64,000 nt of DNA from Erigeron canadensis (lineage: Eukaryota; Streptophyta; Magnoliopsida; Asterales; Asteraceae). This document shows, one piece after another, positions 1 to 11,740 of the stretch. Position 1 is the first letter of the stretch, and the number at the start of each line of letters is the position of its first letter. The notes beneath the pieces are model-generated. The model saw only the letters and a list, made by a program, of their open reading frames with translations, ran no database searches and was not told the origin of the DNA. Made by a program: the position numbers and the translations under genes. The stretch spans positions 9,548,649-9,612,648 of the forward strand of contig NC_057763.1 of assembly GCF_010389155.1 (NCBI RefSeq), given 5' to 3'.

Positions 1-2065
1 AGGTCCGCCTCCAAATACAGCATGCGAAACCGACCAATAGGACAACTCCATCATTTTTATCCAAATTTTCATATTCACATCTTTTGGTTCTCAACACATG
101 CATTAAGGTTTGCCAGAAAACGAACCAAGCTATGGGAAAGATTTAACTTTAATTGGGTAATACAATTCATGTGAATCAAAACTTTATGTATGAAGATTCA
201 TGCACATCGTCATAACATACTGTTTAATAAAATCATTTTTATTGTCTTAACAATACAAAAGAGCTCGGTAGCTCCAATTGAACGCACAAAGAAACGCAGA
301 AGTAAGGTTTGCGCGAAGCAATTAAGAACCCACTTCTTTAGGGAGCTAGCGCGTCCCGACTTATACTACTGTTAGATTTGTTCAAATGAGTGAGCCGGTG
401 TATCTTAGGATTGTAAGACACCAATTTTATTAAAACAAAATCATATTTCACTATGTATTAGTCAAGATTATTTTTACAATAATAGCAAAATAATAAACTT
501 ACTTTCTATTAACAATTAATCATTCAACGATTTATGGTGGGCAACCTAAATCATGGTCTCTATGGATTAATGTACATTTTTAGGAATGGCTCCTCCTTCA
601 TAGAAGAGGACCACATACATCAAGTTACGTTGATTGCGTAAGCCTTTAATTAAACAGTATACAAACATACAATTATCAAATAAATACATAGACTAGGGTG
701 TTGTCTGGCAGTAGCTTCACGACCAGATTTGGCCTGTTTAACAACAGAATTGGCCTCTGAGCAGAACTATAAAGTTGTAGCCCTATGAATCGTGCATCTA
801 CAGACCAAAGGAGAGCTCCTAACTCATTAAGGTTGATTTTATATGAATTTTTTAATTTACTGGTGTCAAACAGAAAATATCACACGAAAAATTCACATTG
901 TCACATAATGATAAAATAATAAACCATTATTATCGGACCTTGAACCTAAGCAACATATATCAATACTAGATTGGTGTCCGCGCTATGCAGCGGCGGTGAG
1001 GCAGTGACGATGTAGCTATTAACGTAAAAATAATTTCATTGCGGTCAGCGATGTGATGAAGTTTTGCGGTGGGATGTGAAAGTTCATTACATAAAATGCA
1101 TTGAATCAAAGTTAAATACACACTATGATATTTCATGTAAAGTTGTTTACATTTTGAAATACTAATCCAATCAAAATAAGTGACATATTCGATATTTTTA
1201 CGGGATTATGTGTCCCAAAAATATAAGAAAATATCAACAAATGTACATTATGCGTAAGAAACTTCCAATCATGTTCATCGTAAGTAACTTGGTTTCTCTT
1301 CCAAATTGTGTGACGAATTACCGGCCGAATAATTAGCCCGTTCAATTACTTTAAACTAAACCATTGAGATTAGTGTCCAAAATGTAAGTAAACTATGCGT
1401 AAATTTACATTGTGCATAGGAAACTATATATGTACAATTTTTCAATGTATGTGACAGCAACCTGATTTAATCAGTTTAGTACATGAATTGTACTAAATAA
1501 CGTGTTTATGCATAATTTCTCACGTTTTTGAATATTAATCTTAATGAATCAATAAGAAATGGAAGCTAAGGAACTCTAGAGTTAAACATCTAATTCAGTA
1601 TTTCTATTTTTATTTTTTCAAATGTTGCGAACATGTGGGTTCTGCAAACAATAAACTGCCAACAATTGTTTCATAAAGAGGTAAAATTTGAGGGATGATT
1701 TTATGTAGATTGAAGACAGAATTTGTTTTTACTACTTTATGTGGATTACCTGAATCAAAAAAGAACATTAATGAATTGCTTAAGTTTTTTGTTTCTCGAA
1801 TATGCCGAATATTGCCAAAATGTACCGAACACAAATATACCGATCGACTACATAAATACCGAATAAGAACTGTTTCCGTTCAAAGCAAAAACTAAACATA
1901 AAAGTTCACGAATTCTAGATTTTTGAGCGAAATTAGATGAAACAAAAAATGGTATATGTGTAAAGTGAAATTCCAAACACATCTAGAGATTTAATACACA
2001 TTCAAAAATAGAGAAAATCCACGAAATTGAATCAAAAATAGTTTTCGATATATGTATAATCCCTT
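1..2065. other. Intergenic, AT-rich, no gene recognised
   Basis: I see no supported gene here. The short open frames at 190-375, 1133-1345 and 1610-1895 have no recognisable domain. A GC-richer patch at about 970-1075 carries a CGCGCTATGCAGCGGCGG-like motif that recurs in degenerate form near 25710-25760. It is probably debris of a dispersed repeat. The segment ends at the TTTAA target duplication of element A (2066-2070). Confidence 0.6.
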
Positions 2066-2070
2066 TTTAA

Positions 2071-2234
2071 TATAAATGAATGAATGTCAGATAATTATTA
2101 TTGATCCAATGAGGGCTTTATATAGAGCCAATTACAACTTGTTCTTCAAGTAATAAGGATAACTATAAGGAAACTATGATTGACTAAATAGATAGAATAT
2201 ACAAAACAATATATATTAAGTAACTTCCTTAATA
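2071..2234 (-). repeat. Element A 3' LTR
   Basis: This 164-bp LTR reads TATTAAGG...TATA in sense, so the ends are TA...TA rather than TG...CA. It matches the interrupted LTR at 18936-21396. It keeps a TATA-bearing stretch (about 2108-2148) that the other copy has lost. A purine-rich GCAGGGGCG tract precedes it in sense. Confidence 0.85.
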
Positions 2235-2660
2235 CGCCCCTGCAAGATGGCGGATCCATCAGTGACGCCCAGCTTGGATCTAAATTTGAGAAATGGGCCT
2301 TTGGCAAGTGGTTTGGTCAATGCATCAGCAGGTTGATCAGCCGAGTGAATGTGAAGAACTTTCAATTTGCCTGCGGTAACCCGCTCACGTACAAAGTAAT
2401 AGTCAAGTGCGACATGCTTCATCCGAGAATGGTAGACAGGATTAGCACACAAATAAGTAGCTCCAGTATTGTCACAAAAAAGTTGTGGAGTGGAAGAAAA
2501 CGGCACAACAAGAGCTTTATATTCCGCCTCTGTTGATGACCGTGAGACTGATTTCTGTCGAGATGACCGCCAAGAGATAATATTAGAGCCCAGATAAACT
2601 AAGTAAGCAGATGTGGAAGCCCACCATCATTTGTGCCACCCCAGTCAGAGTCAGCAAAGG
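2235..2660 (-). pseudogene. Element A RNase H, C-terminal part
   Basis: This is the carboxy-terminal RNase H of element A. Visible copia hallmarks include FCDNTGA, the [16 protein letters not shown] region and the ending [13 protein letters not shown] before the LTR. Upstream, the FADSDWGG motif is cut at 2660 by element B. It resumes at 15017, where the reading GSSMSLF joins AFADSDWGG in frame once B and one CAAAG copy are removed. No intact start remains. Confidence 0.85.
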
Positions 2661-2665
2661 CAAAG

Positions 2666-3032
2666 TGATGGTCCACTAATGCACAACTTATGTTATATTT
2701 AAATTAGACAAGAAGGTAAATAAGCTGGTAAATAACAAGAACAATATCAAGTTCAATTGTAGTACATCAATGCAAGGATAATCATATATATCATTGATTA
2801 AACGATGAATACATGGTTGATCTTACACACTTGACTTACAAGAATACAAAAGAACAGAGGTAATTGCTAAGTCTAGACACACTAAAAACTTAAACAATTA
2901 CAAGTGACACACACTTTCAAGGTGACTAACACACTTGATACAATGCGGCTGTGTTGCTTTATATAGAGGAAGAATTAGGGCAACACAGCCTTCCTTTGAT
3001 AGAGATAGATGGTGGTTGTCGACATCCCATTG
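2666..3032 (-). repeat. Element B 3' LTR, truncated
   Basis: This segment matches 14364-14730 of the 5' LTR with four substitutions. It lacks the first 281 bp of U3, and the polypurine tract upstream is also missing. The sequence jumps at about 3032 into the ORF3 3' untranslated region. An 11-bp perfect inverted repeat (2947-2957 and 2980-2990) brackets the TATA box. Confidence 0.85.
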
Positions 3033-3146
3033 GCTGAGGAGACTTACTGAGTAAGTAAGAAGAATGTAATATGAAGAAAAGATGTATTTTATATCATCAA
3101 AGTGAATTACAAGATAAAGCATAAAGCTTTTACAAAGTTAAGACAT

Positions 3147-6100
3147 CTACAGATTTGCAGCCTCTATCTCCCAAACATCTTCCAGCTTGGCAATCCTTAG
3201 TACTGGATCTTCTCTTCTTGCTGGCTTCAATAACTCTTCATCTATCTTGCTGATGACTGATCTAGCACTTGACATCTTGGCAAACCTTCTTGTAATGCTA
3301 ATCAAAAAACCAGCCGACACTTTTTCAATTTCAGCCAACTTGAAGAAGAGTTGATCATTTTGGAAATTTTGGAAGAATATGCCAGCAGGGGACTCCAGTA
3401 TTCTTCCTTCTTCAAAAATGCTTCTGGGGGGCAATCGAAGGTTCAGTGTGGCATCACCAGCAAGAGAAGGGAGAGCTGCTGGCAAGGTTTGATGCATTTC
3501 CTTTCTTTTTCTTGTTTTCTTGCCAGCAGTTATTGAGGTAGCTGCTGGAGCTCCAAGCACTAGCCTCAGCATAGGCAAGTCACACTTGAACTTTGTTTCA
3601 AAAACTTTTGCCTTTTCAAAGTACTCCCTCAGCATGTTCTTCAGTTGATCGTAGCTAGGAGCCTTTTTGTCCTTTATTAGCATATACACCTCAGCCCATT
3701 CCGAGGCACTTAGTGTAGTTGCCTTGACACCTTCATACCTGACAGGCTTATCAGCACCTTCCCTTAAGATCTTCAGATTTGTCTTTAAGCCCATGTCAGC
3801 ATGACAGGCTTCTACTACCACTATTCTTTGGGGCCGCCTCCTGTCATTCATATGCTTCAGCCATTTAGCCTTTTCACTATCAAACTTGGCTCTCTTTTCA
3901 CTCACCTGCTTCTCTACTTCATCATGTTTATGCCTGTAGAGAGCTTCAACACCACCTGATTGTAGAATCATTCTTTGCTCAGCATCCAACTGGTCTTTTT
4001 CAAGGAGTGGTAGTTGTCTTATGAATTCCAAGTTTTTCTTTTCATTTTCTTGGTTTTCTATAATTCTATCCAACTCATTGATAGCTTCTTCTTGAGTTTT
4101 ACCCTCAGCAGTCAAGGCTAAAATGTCAATCATTTGATGTTGATGACCTGCTGGGGATTGGATGGTTAGAGATTCAGCAGAGAATGAGGTGGCAGCAACT
4201 TGAGGTTCCTTGAATAATCCAGACTCCGTGAGTTGTTTCCTTTGACTATCGGTCATTGGAGTGATTTCAGCATTTGCCAGATACCGTCTATGAAAGATTC
4301 ACTGCTGCTGGATGCTTTCTTTGCTGAGAACCTTACAGCAGTTCCAATTTTGCACAGCGATCGTGAGAACCCTCAAATGGCCTGCTGATCCTTTTTGATA
4401 ACATTTGTATAAGTGCGCAGCTTCGCTTGATCAGCAGCCATAGAGACAGATTTTTCCTTAAGAGTCTCGATGCTGGCAGTGTTTTCGTTCTGCTTGCTGT
4501 ACCAGCTCTCCAAGATCTTCACCAATCTGTCATCTTCATGATTTTTAAGTTGAAAAGCGAATGTAGCAGCCTTGGTGAGATCATTTAATTGGTGCTCCAC
4601 CCTGGCCAGCCTGTCAAAAGAGTTAGTGGAGTAAGAGATACCCAACTCTTTGACAGTTTGAGAATCGACAGGCTTGACAGTAGAAGAACATCCAGGAACA
4701 CTTTGAAAGGAAGAGGGCATGCCAAGGGAGGGCATAGTGTTCACTGGTTGCAAGGGTGGAGTCTGAGGTCTGGCAGAAAAAGTCAGCACCTCAGTTTCTT
4801 CAGTATTAGCTGCTGCATTATCATCAGTAGCAGCTTGTTCAACATTTTCATTGATGGCAGCTACATTTTCATCAACAGCAGCAGCCTCTTCATCAACCTC
4901 CATATCACTTGCCTCAATTTCATCAGCCTGGTTGGAGGAATCCAGCTGGAATTCATCAGCAACAAACTCTCCCAACTCAAACTTACTTTCATCATCACTA
5001 ACATCTCCTTCAGCATCACCTTCAAGATTTTCACCACCAGCATATAACCTTTCTTCAAGAGCAAAATTTAGAGGGGTAGGGGAACCGGGTGCCTCAGCTT
5101 CAGTGTTTTGTTCCACCAAAGCATCATCGGCCGTAGACTTTGTTGTCTCTAGCATCACCTGTGATATGGCTGCTGACAACGACTCAGAGGGTTGAGAAGA
5201 AGAAGAGGGAATAGGTTGTTCGGTGGACTCAACTCTAATAGGCTGGGGTGGCCCTTGAACTTCACCAACCTCGCCTACAGAAGTTTGAGGTGGCTGCTTT
5301 CGGTTACCCTTAGCTGCTGATGGGCTGGCTGGGTCTCTATTGTCCGTGGGCAGTGAGGACTTCTTAACCTTAGTAGTTTTGCCCTTTGGTACTCGCTGCT
5401 GCTATTTTGGGACAGCAACAGGAGGTGAAGTGGAAGAAGATACAATTGTTTTGGTTTTCTTGGGAGCTTTGGAGGTTGCTGGGGGGATTATCAGCATACC
5501 AGCTCCAGCAGGGTTAGGTTTATAGATTTCAGGATATACAGAATAAAGTACCTGCCTCATAGCTGGAGTGAGCACAACATACTTGGAGTCAAATTGCTCA
5601 GGGTCGCAAGCAGGAGTTTTATATACAGAGCTCGCCACCCTTGGAGAGAGAAGATAGTGAGCACCTTCAGGAAGATATTCTTCCTTCAGTTTATGCTTGA
5701 AGATCAGCGATAGAAATCTTGAAAATGGTACAGAGCTTGACCTGTTCCTTATGGTGACCTTTCCCTTTAGGTCTTCAAAAATGACACTGGCAAAGTCTAT
5801 ATTTCGACCATTTGCCAGTGCATAAATCATCTGTATTTGAGCAGCAGTGGCTTGATCAAATGAGCCACTATTTCCACCAAGGCACTGAATGACATGAGTA
5901 AATAGCAACCTCCAGACCCCAGGCAAGAACTTCTTTTGTGGATTGCTATGAACAGGTGTGGGTGGAATTGTGTTAGATCCGTACCCAATGGACAACAACC
6001 ATTCCTTCCAAACATCTGTTTCTACAAGTCCAACAAATGGTCGTTCTTCAGTCTGATTGGGAAGACGAAGAACTTGTCTCAGTAGATCCACATAGATAGA

Positions 6101-6437
6101 TATAGTACGCGTCCCTTCCATGATGGTACCAGTAATGGTGCTATTTGCAACTTTGTAATCGCATGTCCACCAGAACTCCCTTAGGAGGTGGACAGTTATT
6201 TCTTTAGGATCGCTATAAATAGCCCTTCTAACTGGGCAGCCCATTATGAAGTCAAGCATTGAGAAGTAACCTTTGATTTTGATGGGATCTCTTCAGATCC
6301 CAGATAGTTATTGGCCTTGATAACCAGCTTCGAGGCTTAGAAAGACACTTGATTAGAAGGATTAATGCCTTCATTATCATAGATTTTGGAGATGAGATAA
6401 GAAATATTTTGTTGTTCAGGAGCAGATGAAGAAGCCA
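3147..6437 (-). pseudogene. Element B ORF3, uncharacterised retrotransposon protein, broken
   Basis: This is the extra coding region after pol, starting at ATG 6437 in a good plant context (AAAATGGC). A conserved N-terminal domain (about 6280-5560) contains LLREFWWTC and a THVIQCLGGNSGS motif. It is followed by a Ser/Pro/Lys-rich linker, an acidic stretch (about 5100-4790), a helical region and a C-terminal domain (about 3690-3147) ending in VWEIE. The frame is broken by a TAA near 6336, a -1 frame change near 6276, a TAG at about 5402 and a frame change between 4373 and 4256. I recall related uncharacterised proteins in Asteraceae copia elements. No membrane segment is evident, so it is not an obvious envelope. 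Function is unknown. Confidence 0.7.
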
Positions 6438-6439
6438 TT

Positions 6440-6600
6440 TTAGATGAGAGTGAAGAAGAAAGAAGATTAGAAGATGAATGTTTTAGGGAATATGAAAGAT
6501 TTGAGAGAATATGAGAGATTTTGGAAGTTTAGAGAAAAAGAAATGAACGTAAAAGAAGGTGAAAAGGAAGAGATTTGCATATATATGGCATGGATATGGG
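6440..6600 (-). promoter_or_regulatory. Candidate internal promoter and leader of element B ORF3
   Basis: In sense, a TATA-like CCATATATATGC (about 6572-6585) lies roughly 140 bp before the ORF3 ATG. A C/T-rich leader containing TTTCTCTAAACTT follows. Element C has the same arrangement upstream of its ORF3. This suggests a separate ORF3 transcript, which is an inference. Confidence 0.45.
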
Positions 6601-6985
6601 TCCCATGACTACAAAAAGTGAGTCGTCACATGTACTCTTTCATACGTGGCATAAAAATATTATTTTAAAATTATAGGCCAATGTATGTATGTACGTATGA
6701 GAGAGTTATGATGTGACTATATGAACCACGATTTCAATTGTACTCAAGTTCATACGGCGCGTACAATGTACAAGTTGTCCATTTGGGAGAAAATCGAGGT
6801 AACCGTTTGAGATATATATAATAAAATATTAACAAAATACGTAGTGGAATACACTCAAATAAATTGAGGTATCCACTGAAGAGTTTATTTTATTAAAAAG
6901 GAATGGTTACCAAGTTTTAATCAGCACCACAAGGAAAGAAAAAGTGGATGCTGATGGGCATTAAACAATTTTTGGCAAAATGTCA

Positions 6986-7290
6986 GCCATCAACGGATTT
7001 TAGATGTCTTTACCAGCAGCCGTTTGCTGCTGGACTAAATAGGGACTTTTAGCACCCTATTACTTTTATTATGTTTTTTCTCAAAGCATCAGGGATCAAC
7101 GGATTTTAGATGTCTTTACCAGCAACCGTTTGCTGCTGGACTAGATAGGGACTTTCAGCACCCTATTACTTTTATTATGCTTTTTTCCAAAGCATCAGGG
7201 ATCAACGGATTTTATGTGTCGTTACCACAGCCGTTTGCTGTGGACTGGATGGAAACTTTTGGCTTTCCATTGCCTTTATTTTGCTTTTCC
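6986..7290 (-). repeat. Three tandem repeat units with paired hairpins (element B)
   Basis: There are three units of about 103-109 bp between pol and ORF3. Each has one hairpin with stem ATGGAAA/TTTCCAT (7249-7270) or ATAGGG/CCCTAT (7145-7166, 7038-7061). Each also has a second hairpin at 7013-7033, 7119-7139 or 7225-7243. The loop of the second hairpin is AAACG in sense in every unit. Element C carries two homologous units with different stem bases but preserved pairing. Confidence 0.85.
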
Positions 7291-7399
7291 CCAAAGCAAC
7301 AGGGATCAGCGAGTAAAAGGAAAAGCTCGCTGATGACTTTGAGTTAAAAAGTCGCTGCTCATCTTCATAAGAGGAGGATGGGCAGCAAAACATGAGTGA

Positions 7400-10300
7400 T
7401 CATGTTGCTGAACTTGTAGGATCACCATTTAGCATTCCCAACCTGCTGACGAGATCTTTGAATCGCTTTTCATCTAGTGGTTTAGTGAATATATCAGCGA
7501 GTTGATCATCAGTGGGGATGAAGTATATTTCAACATCCCCTTTCATGACATGATCACGAATGAAGTGATACCTTATGTCAATATACTTAGTTTTGGAATG
7601 CTGAACAGGATTATGTGTGATAGCAATAGCACTAGTGTTATCACACATGATGGGGATTTTAGAAAAATCTAGGTCATAGTCAGCAAGTTGGTTCTTCATC
7701 CAAAGCACTTGTGCACAACAACTTGCTGCTGACACATACTCTGCTTCAGTAGTGGAGATGGAAACTGTATGCTGTTTCTTACTAGACCAACTAGTCAGCC
7801 TTCCCCCCAACAGTTGACATCCACCACTGGTACTTTTCCTATCTAACATGCAACCAACATAGTCAGAATCAGAGTATGCAACTAAGTCAAAGTTAGAATC
7901 CTTGGGATACTAAAGACCTAGAGAGGAAGTCCCTTTGAGATATTTAAAGATACGCTTGACAGCGAGCAGATGAGACTCCCTGGGTGATGCTTGATACCTT
8001 GCATAAAGACAAGTAGCAAACATAATGTCTGGACGACTCGCTGTGAGATACATTAGTGAGCCAATCATCCTACGATAGAAGGTGGGGTTCACATGCTTAC
8101 CATCAAGGTCAGCATGGAGATTGTTTGGAGGAGACATGGGAGTAGGCTTTGTGGTGATATTAGACATATCAAATTTGGCCAGCATGTCTCGTATATATTT
8201 TTCTTGGTTTATAAAGATGCCATCAGTAAGCTGACGAATTTGTAGACCAAGGAAGAAGGTTAACTCACCCATCATACTCATTTCAAAGTGAGAAGACATT
8301 AGTGAGCTAAACTTATTGCAAAGTTTCTTGCTGGAGGATCCAAATATGATGTCATCGACAAATATTTGCACATAGAGAACATGAGCACCCTTTCTATAGA
8401 TAAAGAGGGTGCTGTCTATAGATCCTCGCTGACACTCATGAGAAAGAAGAAATTCAAAAAGAGTGTCATACCAAGCTCTGGGAGCTTGTTTAAGACCATA
8501 TAATGCTTTATAAAGACGATAGACGTGGTTTGGCTTGGCTAGATCTTCAAAACCAGGTGGCTGCTCCACATAAACTTCTTCTTCAAGTTTTCCATTTAGA
8601 AACGCACTCTTGACATCCATTTGATATACAGTGAAGTTTCCATAAGCAGCATGTGCCAGGAATAAGCGTATTGCTTCAAGTCTAGCCACTGGAGCAAAGG
8701 TTTCGTCATAGTCGACATCTTCTTCTTGAAGGTAACCTTGAGCTACTAACCTAGCCTTGTTGCGTATAACAACACCATCTTCGTCCATTTTATTCCTATA
8801 AACCCATTTAGTTCCAATGGGTTCTTTGCCAGGAGGAAGAGGAACTAAGAACCAGACATGCTGTCTTTGGAATTGTGTTAGTTCTTCTTGCATGGCTGCA
8901 ACCCACGATGGGTCAACCATGGCCTCTCCAATATTCTTAGGAGTAATCATTGACAAGAAATTAACATATAGACATGTGTTTCTAGTCGCTGATCTAGTCA
9001 CAATGCCCTGCTGAGGATCACCAATAATTTGGTGAGCAAGATGACTTGAAGTCCATTTAAGTGATGGGACACTTGATGAACCTAGAGTGGCAGCGGAAGA
9101 CATTTGTATGGGATCAGCAGGAGAAGAATAAGAGGAGAAATCAATGGTAATTGAAGGATCAAGAGGAGTTTGATCAGTGGAGCCATTTGACTGATTTGAG
9201 TTATCAATGAAGGGGTCATCACCAGACTCCATGTCTTCAGTGTTAGCTGAAGCATCATGAAACTCATCATTAGCAGAGTCATCAACTTGCACATCATCAG
9301 CCAGTGATCTAGGTTTGGCTGATGCAGCATGGATTAGGCTCAAATGACTCAATCGTATAGATATGAGCAGCAACTTGCTCCAGCTCAGGATCTGCTGAAC
9401 TGTCCTCAGTGAGTTGCTGATCAAAAGGAGACGAGCAAGAAGCATCAACAAATGAGTCAGCATCCTCCGTAGGAGGATTAGTGAACTCGTTGAAGATTTC
9501 TTAAGTAGAAGATGGCTGGATATCTTTAAGAGCATATGAGCTTTCATCAAAAGTGACATGAATGGATTCATCCACTTTTTGAAGTCGAGTATTAAATACT
9601 CTAAAAGCTTTGCTAATGACAGAGTATCCAACAAAGTAACCATCATCAGCTTTAGGATCAAATTTGCCTAAATGATCCTTACTATTAAGAATAAAGACAG
9701 GACAACCAAATACATGGAAGTATTTGATTTGAGTTTCTTTCCTCTTAACACTTCATATGTTGTCTTGTCATGTCTTTTAACAATGAGACATCGATTTTGA
9801 GTGTGACAAGCAGTGTTGACTGCTTCAGCCCAAAACCTACTGGGAAGTGAGGACTCACTGAGCATAGTACGTGTTGCCTCTATAAGATTTCTATTTCTCC
9901 TTTCAGCAACACCATTTTGCTCAGGAGTTCTAGTGGAAGAGAAGTTTTGTGAGATCCCTTGATCAGCACAAAAAGTTTCAAGAGTGGTTTCTAAACTCAG
10001 TGCCATGATCACTTCTGAGTTCTTTGACCCTTATGCTGTTGAGATTTTCCATTTTCTTAATGAATTTGATAATTTCATCAGCAGCATCACTCTTAGAATT
10101 GAGAAAAATTGTCCAAGTGTATCGTGAATATTCATCCACAATTACTAAAGTGTATCTGCTACCCTTTAGACTTTGGACATTTACTGGTCCAAAAAGGTCC
10201 ATGTGAAGAAGGTGAAAGCAACCCTTAACAGAATTAGCTTGTTTTGTTTTGAAAATAGCTCTATGGCATTTGCCTTTTTCACAAGCACCACAAAGTCTAT

Positions 10301-10817
10301 CTTTTTCAAAGGACGGAGGAGAAAGGCCACGAACAAGGTTCTTTTTGGCCAGTGAGTTTATGGTTTTGAAGTTCACATGCGACATACGTTTGTGCCATAA
10401 CCAATTTAACTCGGATGCTGACTTAGCAAAGAAACAAGTCTCACTATCAGTCTTGATGGGAGTGAAGTCTACAAGATATACATCTCTTTTTCTTGGTGCA
10501 ACCAAGACGACTTCCTTGTTGATGTTTACTACAGTGCCTTGATGTTTATCAAGGATTACCTTGTAGTCAGCATCACATAGTTGACTTATGCTGATGAGAT
10601 TATGCTTTAATCCATTTACATAAGCAACTTTTGAGAATTTTATGAGGCCATTAGAAAAAAGACCATACCCTTCAGTCTGTCAAGTGGAGTTATCACCAAA
10701 CACCACTGTAGGACCAGGTGCCTCTGTATAGTTATCCAGCAGGGACTTAGAGCCAGTCATGTGTTTTGAACAACCGCTATCCAAATACCACACTCCTTTT
10801 CCTAGCGAGCCCTGCAT
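7400..10817 (-). pseudogene. Element B pol: protease, integrase, RT, RNase H (broken)
   Basis: Pol begins at ATG 10817, just after the gag stop, in the -1 frame relative to gag. The protease has [10 protein letters not shown]. The integrase has an HX4H/CX2C zinc finger ([16 protein letters not shown]) and catalytic D (HMDLFGP), D (RSDHGTEF) and E ([11 protein letters not shown]). RT has FVDDIIF at 8342-8362. RNase H ends in QLADIFTKPL. Breaks are a TGA in the protease region near 10678, a 2-bp deletion near 9990, a 1-bp deletion near 9743, a stop near 9503, a frame change near 9345 and a Trp-to-TAG at 7910-7912. The RT core (about 9345-7913) is open. Confidence 0.9.
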
Positions 10818-10834
10818 GGATGAAAAGAAAGGAT

Positions 10835-11713
10835 TTAGGGTTCACTTTGTTCATCCATTGCCATGTCAGCAGGATTAACTAAAGGTACTTCAGAGGAGGA
10901 TATTGGCTCTTCAGAGAGAGCCTCCTCAAGAGTAGTGTGATTTCCCACAGAGACAAGACCAAAGGTGTTATCTTCATTGGAGGGCATTATGCTGGTTTCA
11001 TTACTATGAAGATATGCATAGCTGCTCACTACATCAGGAGCACTATACTCGACCAGCATTGAAGGTTGCCCCCAAGCATTTGAAATAACCCTCTGAGAAT
11101 GGGGAATTTCAAAGCGTTGAGCTGCAAAGTATTCAGCAATGCTTGCATTTGTGACAGAGGAGGTGTCACTGATAACTGGTTCAGTAGAGAGGTTCTCACT
11201 GATCCGTGTAGAGGAAGAAGATGTTTCAGTAGCTGCAGAGATGTTTGGTTGAAATACAACCGCTGGAGCATCTCTTGGGCTGAATAAAACACATTCAGAG
11301 GCAACATGTCCTCTGCTGCTACAAAGATAGCATTTTTTGTCAGAGGGGTTGCCTTGATTCTGAATGAGAAAGTCCCTCAGCTGAGAGGAAAGATCATTTA
11401 CTCGCTAAGTAAGTTCATTTATTTGAGGGGTAGAGGAAGAGGAAGCCTTGCTCTTTTGCTTAGACTTGGATTTATTCCTTTGTCTAAGTTTAGGAGGGGG
11501 CAATTGAGGAACAGGACCAAGGATGGATTCACCATGATGATTTTGAGGATTTTGATGTCCTCTAATCATGGTCCATGCTTGCTTTCCAGCAGGATAGGAA
11601 GAAGAGGAACCCTGTTGAGACTGATTCACATGGTTAGGAGTTGTGGATCTGACTTGACGTTTTGGAGTAACTGACCTCATTTTCCTATGAGGTAGGTACT
11701 CCCTGTTAGACAC
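10835..11713 (-). pseudogene. Element B gag, second part with second zinc knuckle
   Basis: This continues the gag frame after the stop at 11741. It starts with a basic, Ser-rich region (TTPN, KSKSKQKSK). A TAG at 11405-11407 is followed by VNDLSSQL and a CX2CX4HX4C knuckle (CYLCSSRGHVASEC). It ends in an acidic segment with a TAA at 10835. Element C has a stop (TAA) at the position equivalent to 11405. The role of this second half is unknown. Confidence 0.7.
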
Positions 11714-11740
11714 TGAGGATTGACTGTGCTAAGAAGGCAC

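Noticed and set aside
190..375. 61-codon open frame with basic C-terminal part
   Set aside because: No domain, signal or conserved partner; the length is expected by chance.
4589..5195. Plus-strand Ser/Ile-rich frames opposite ORF3 of element B
   Set aside because: They are shadows of the acidic, low-complexity ORF3 segment. They have no start context or homology.
6986..7290. CRISPR-like array
   Set aside because: The repeats are long, diverged tandem units in a plant retrotransposon, with no short identical repeats and unique spacers.
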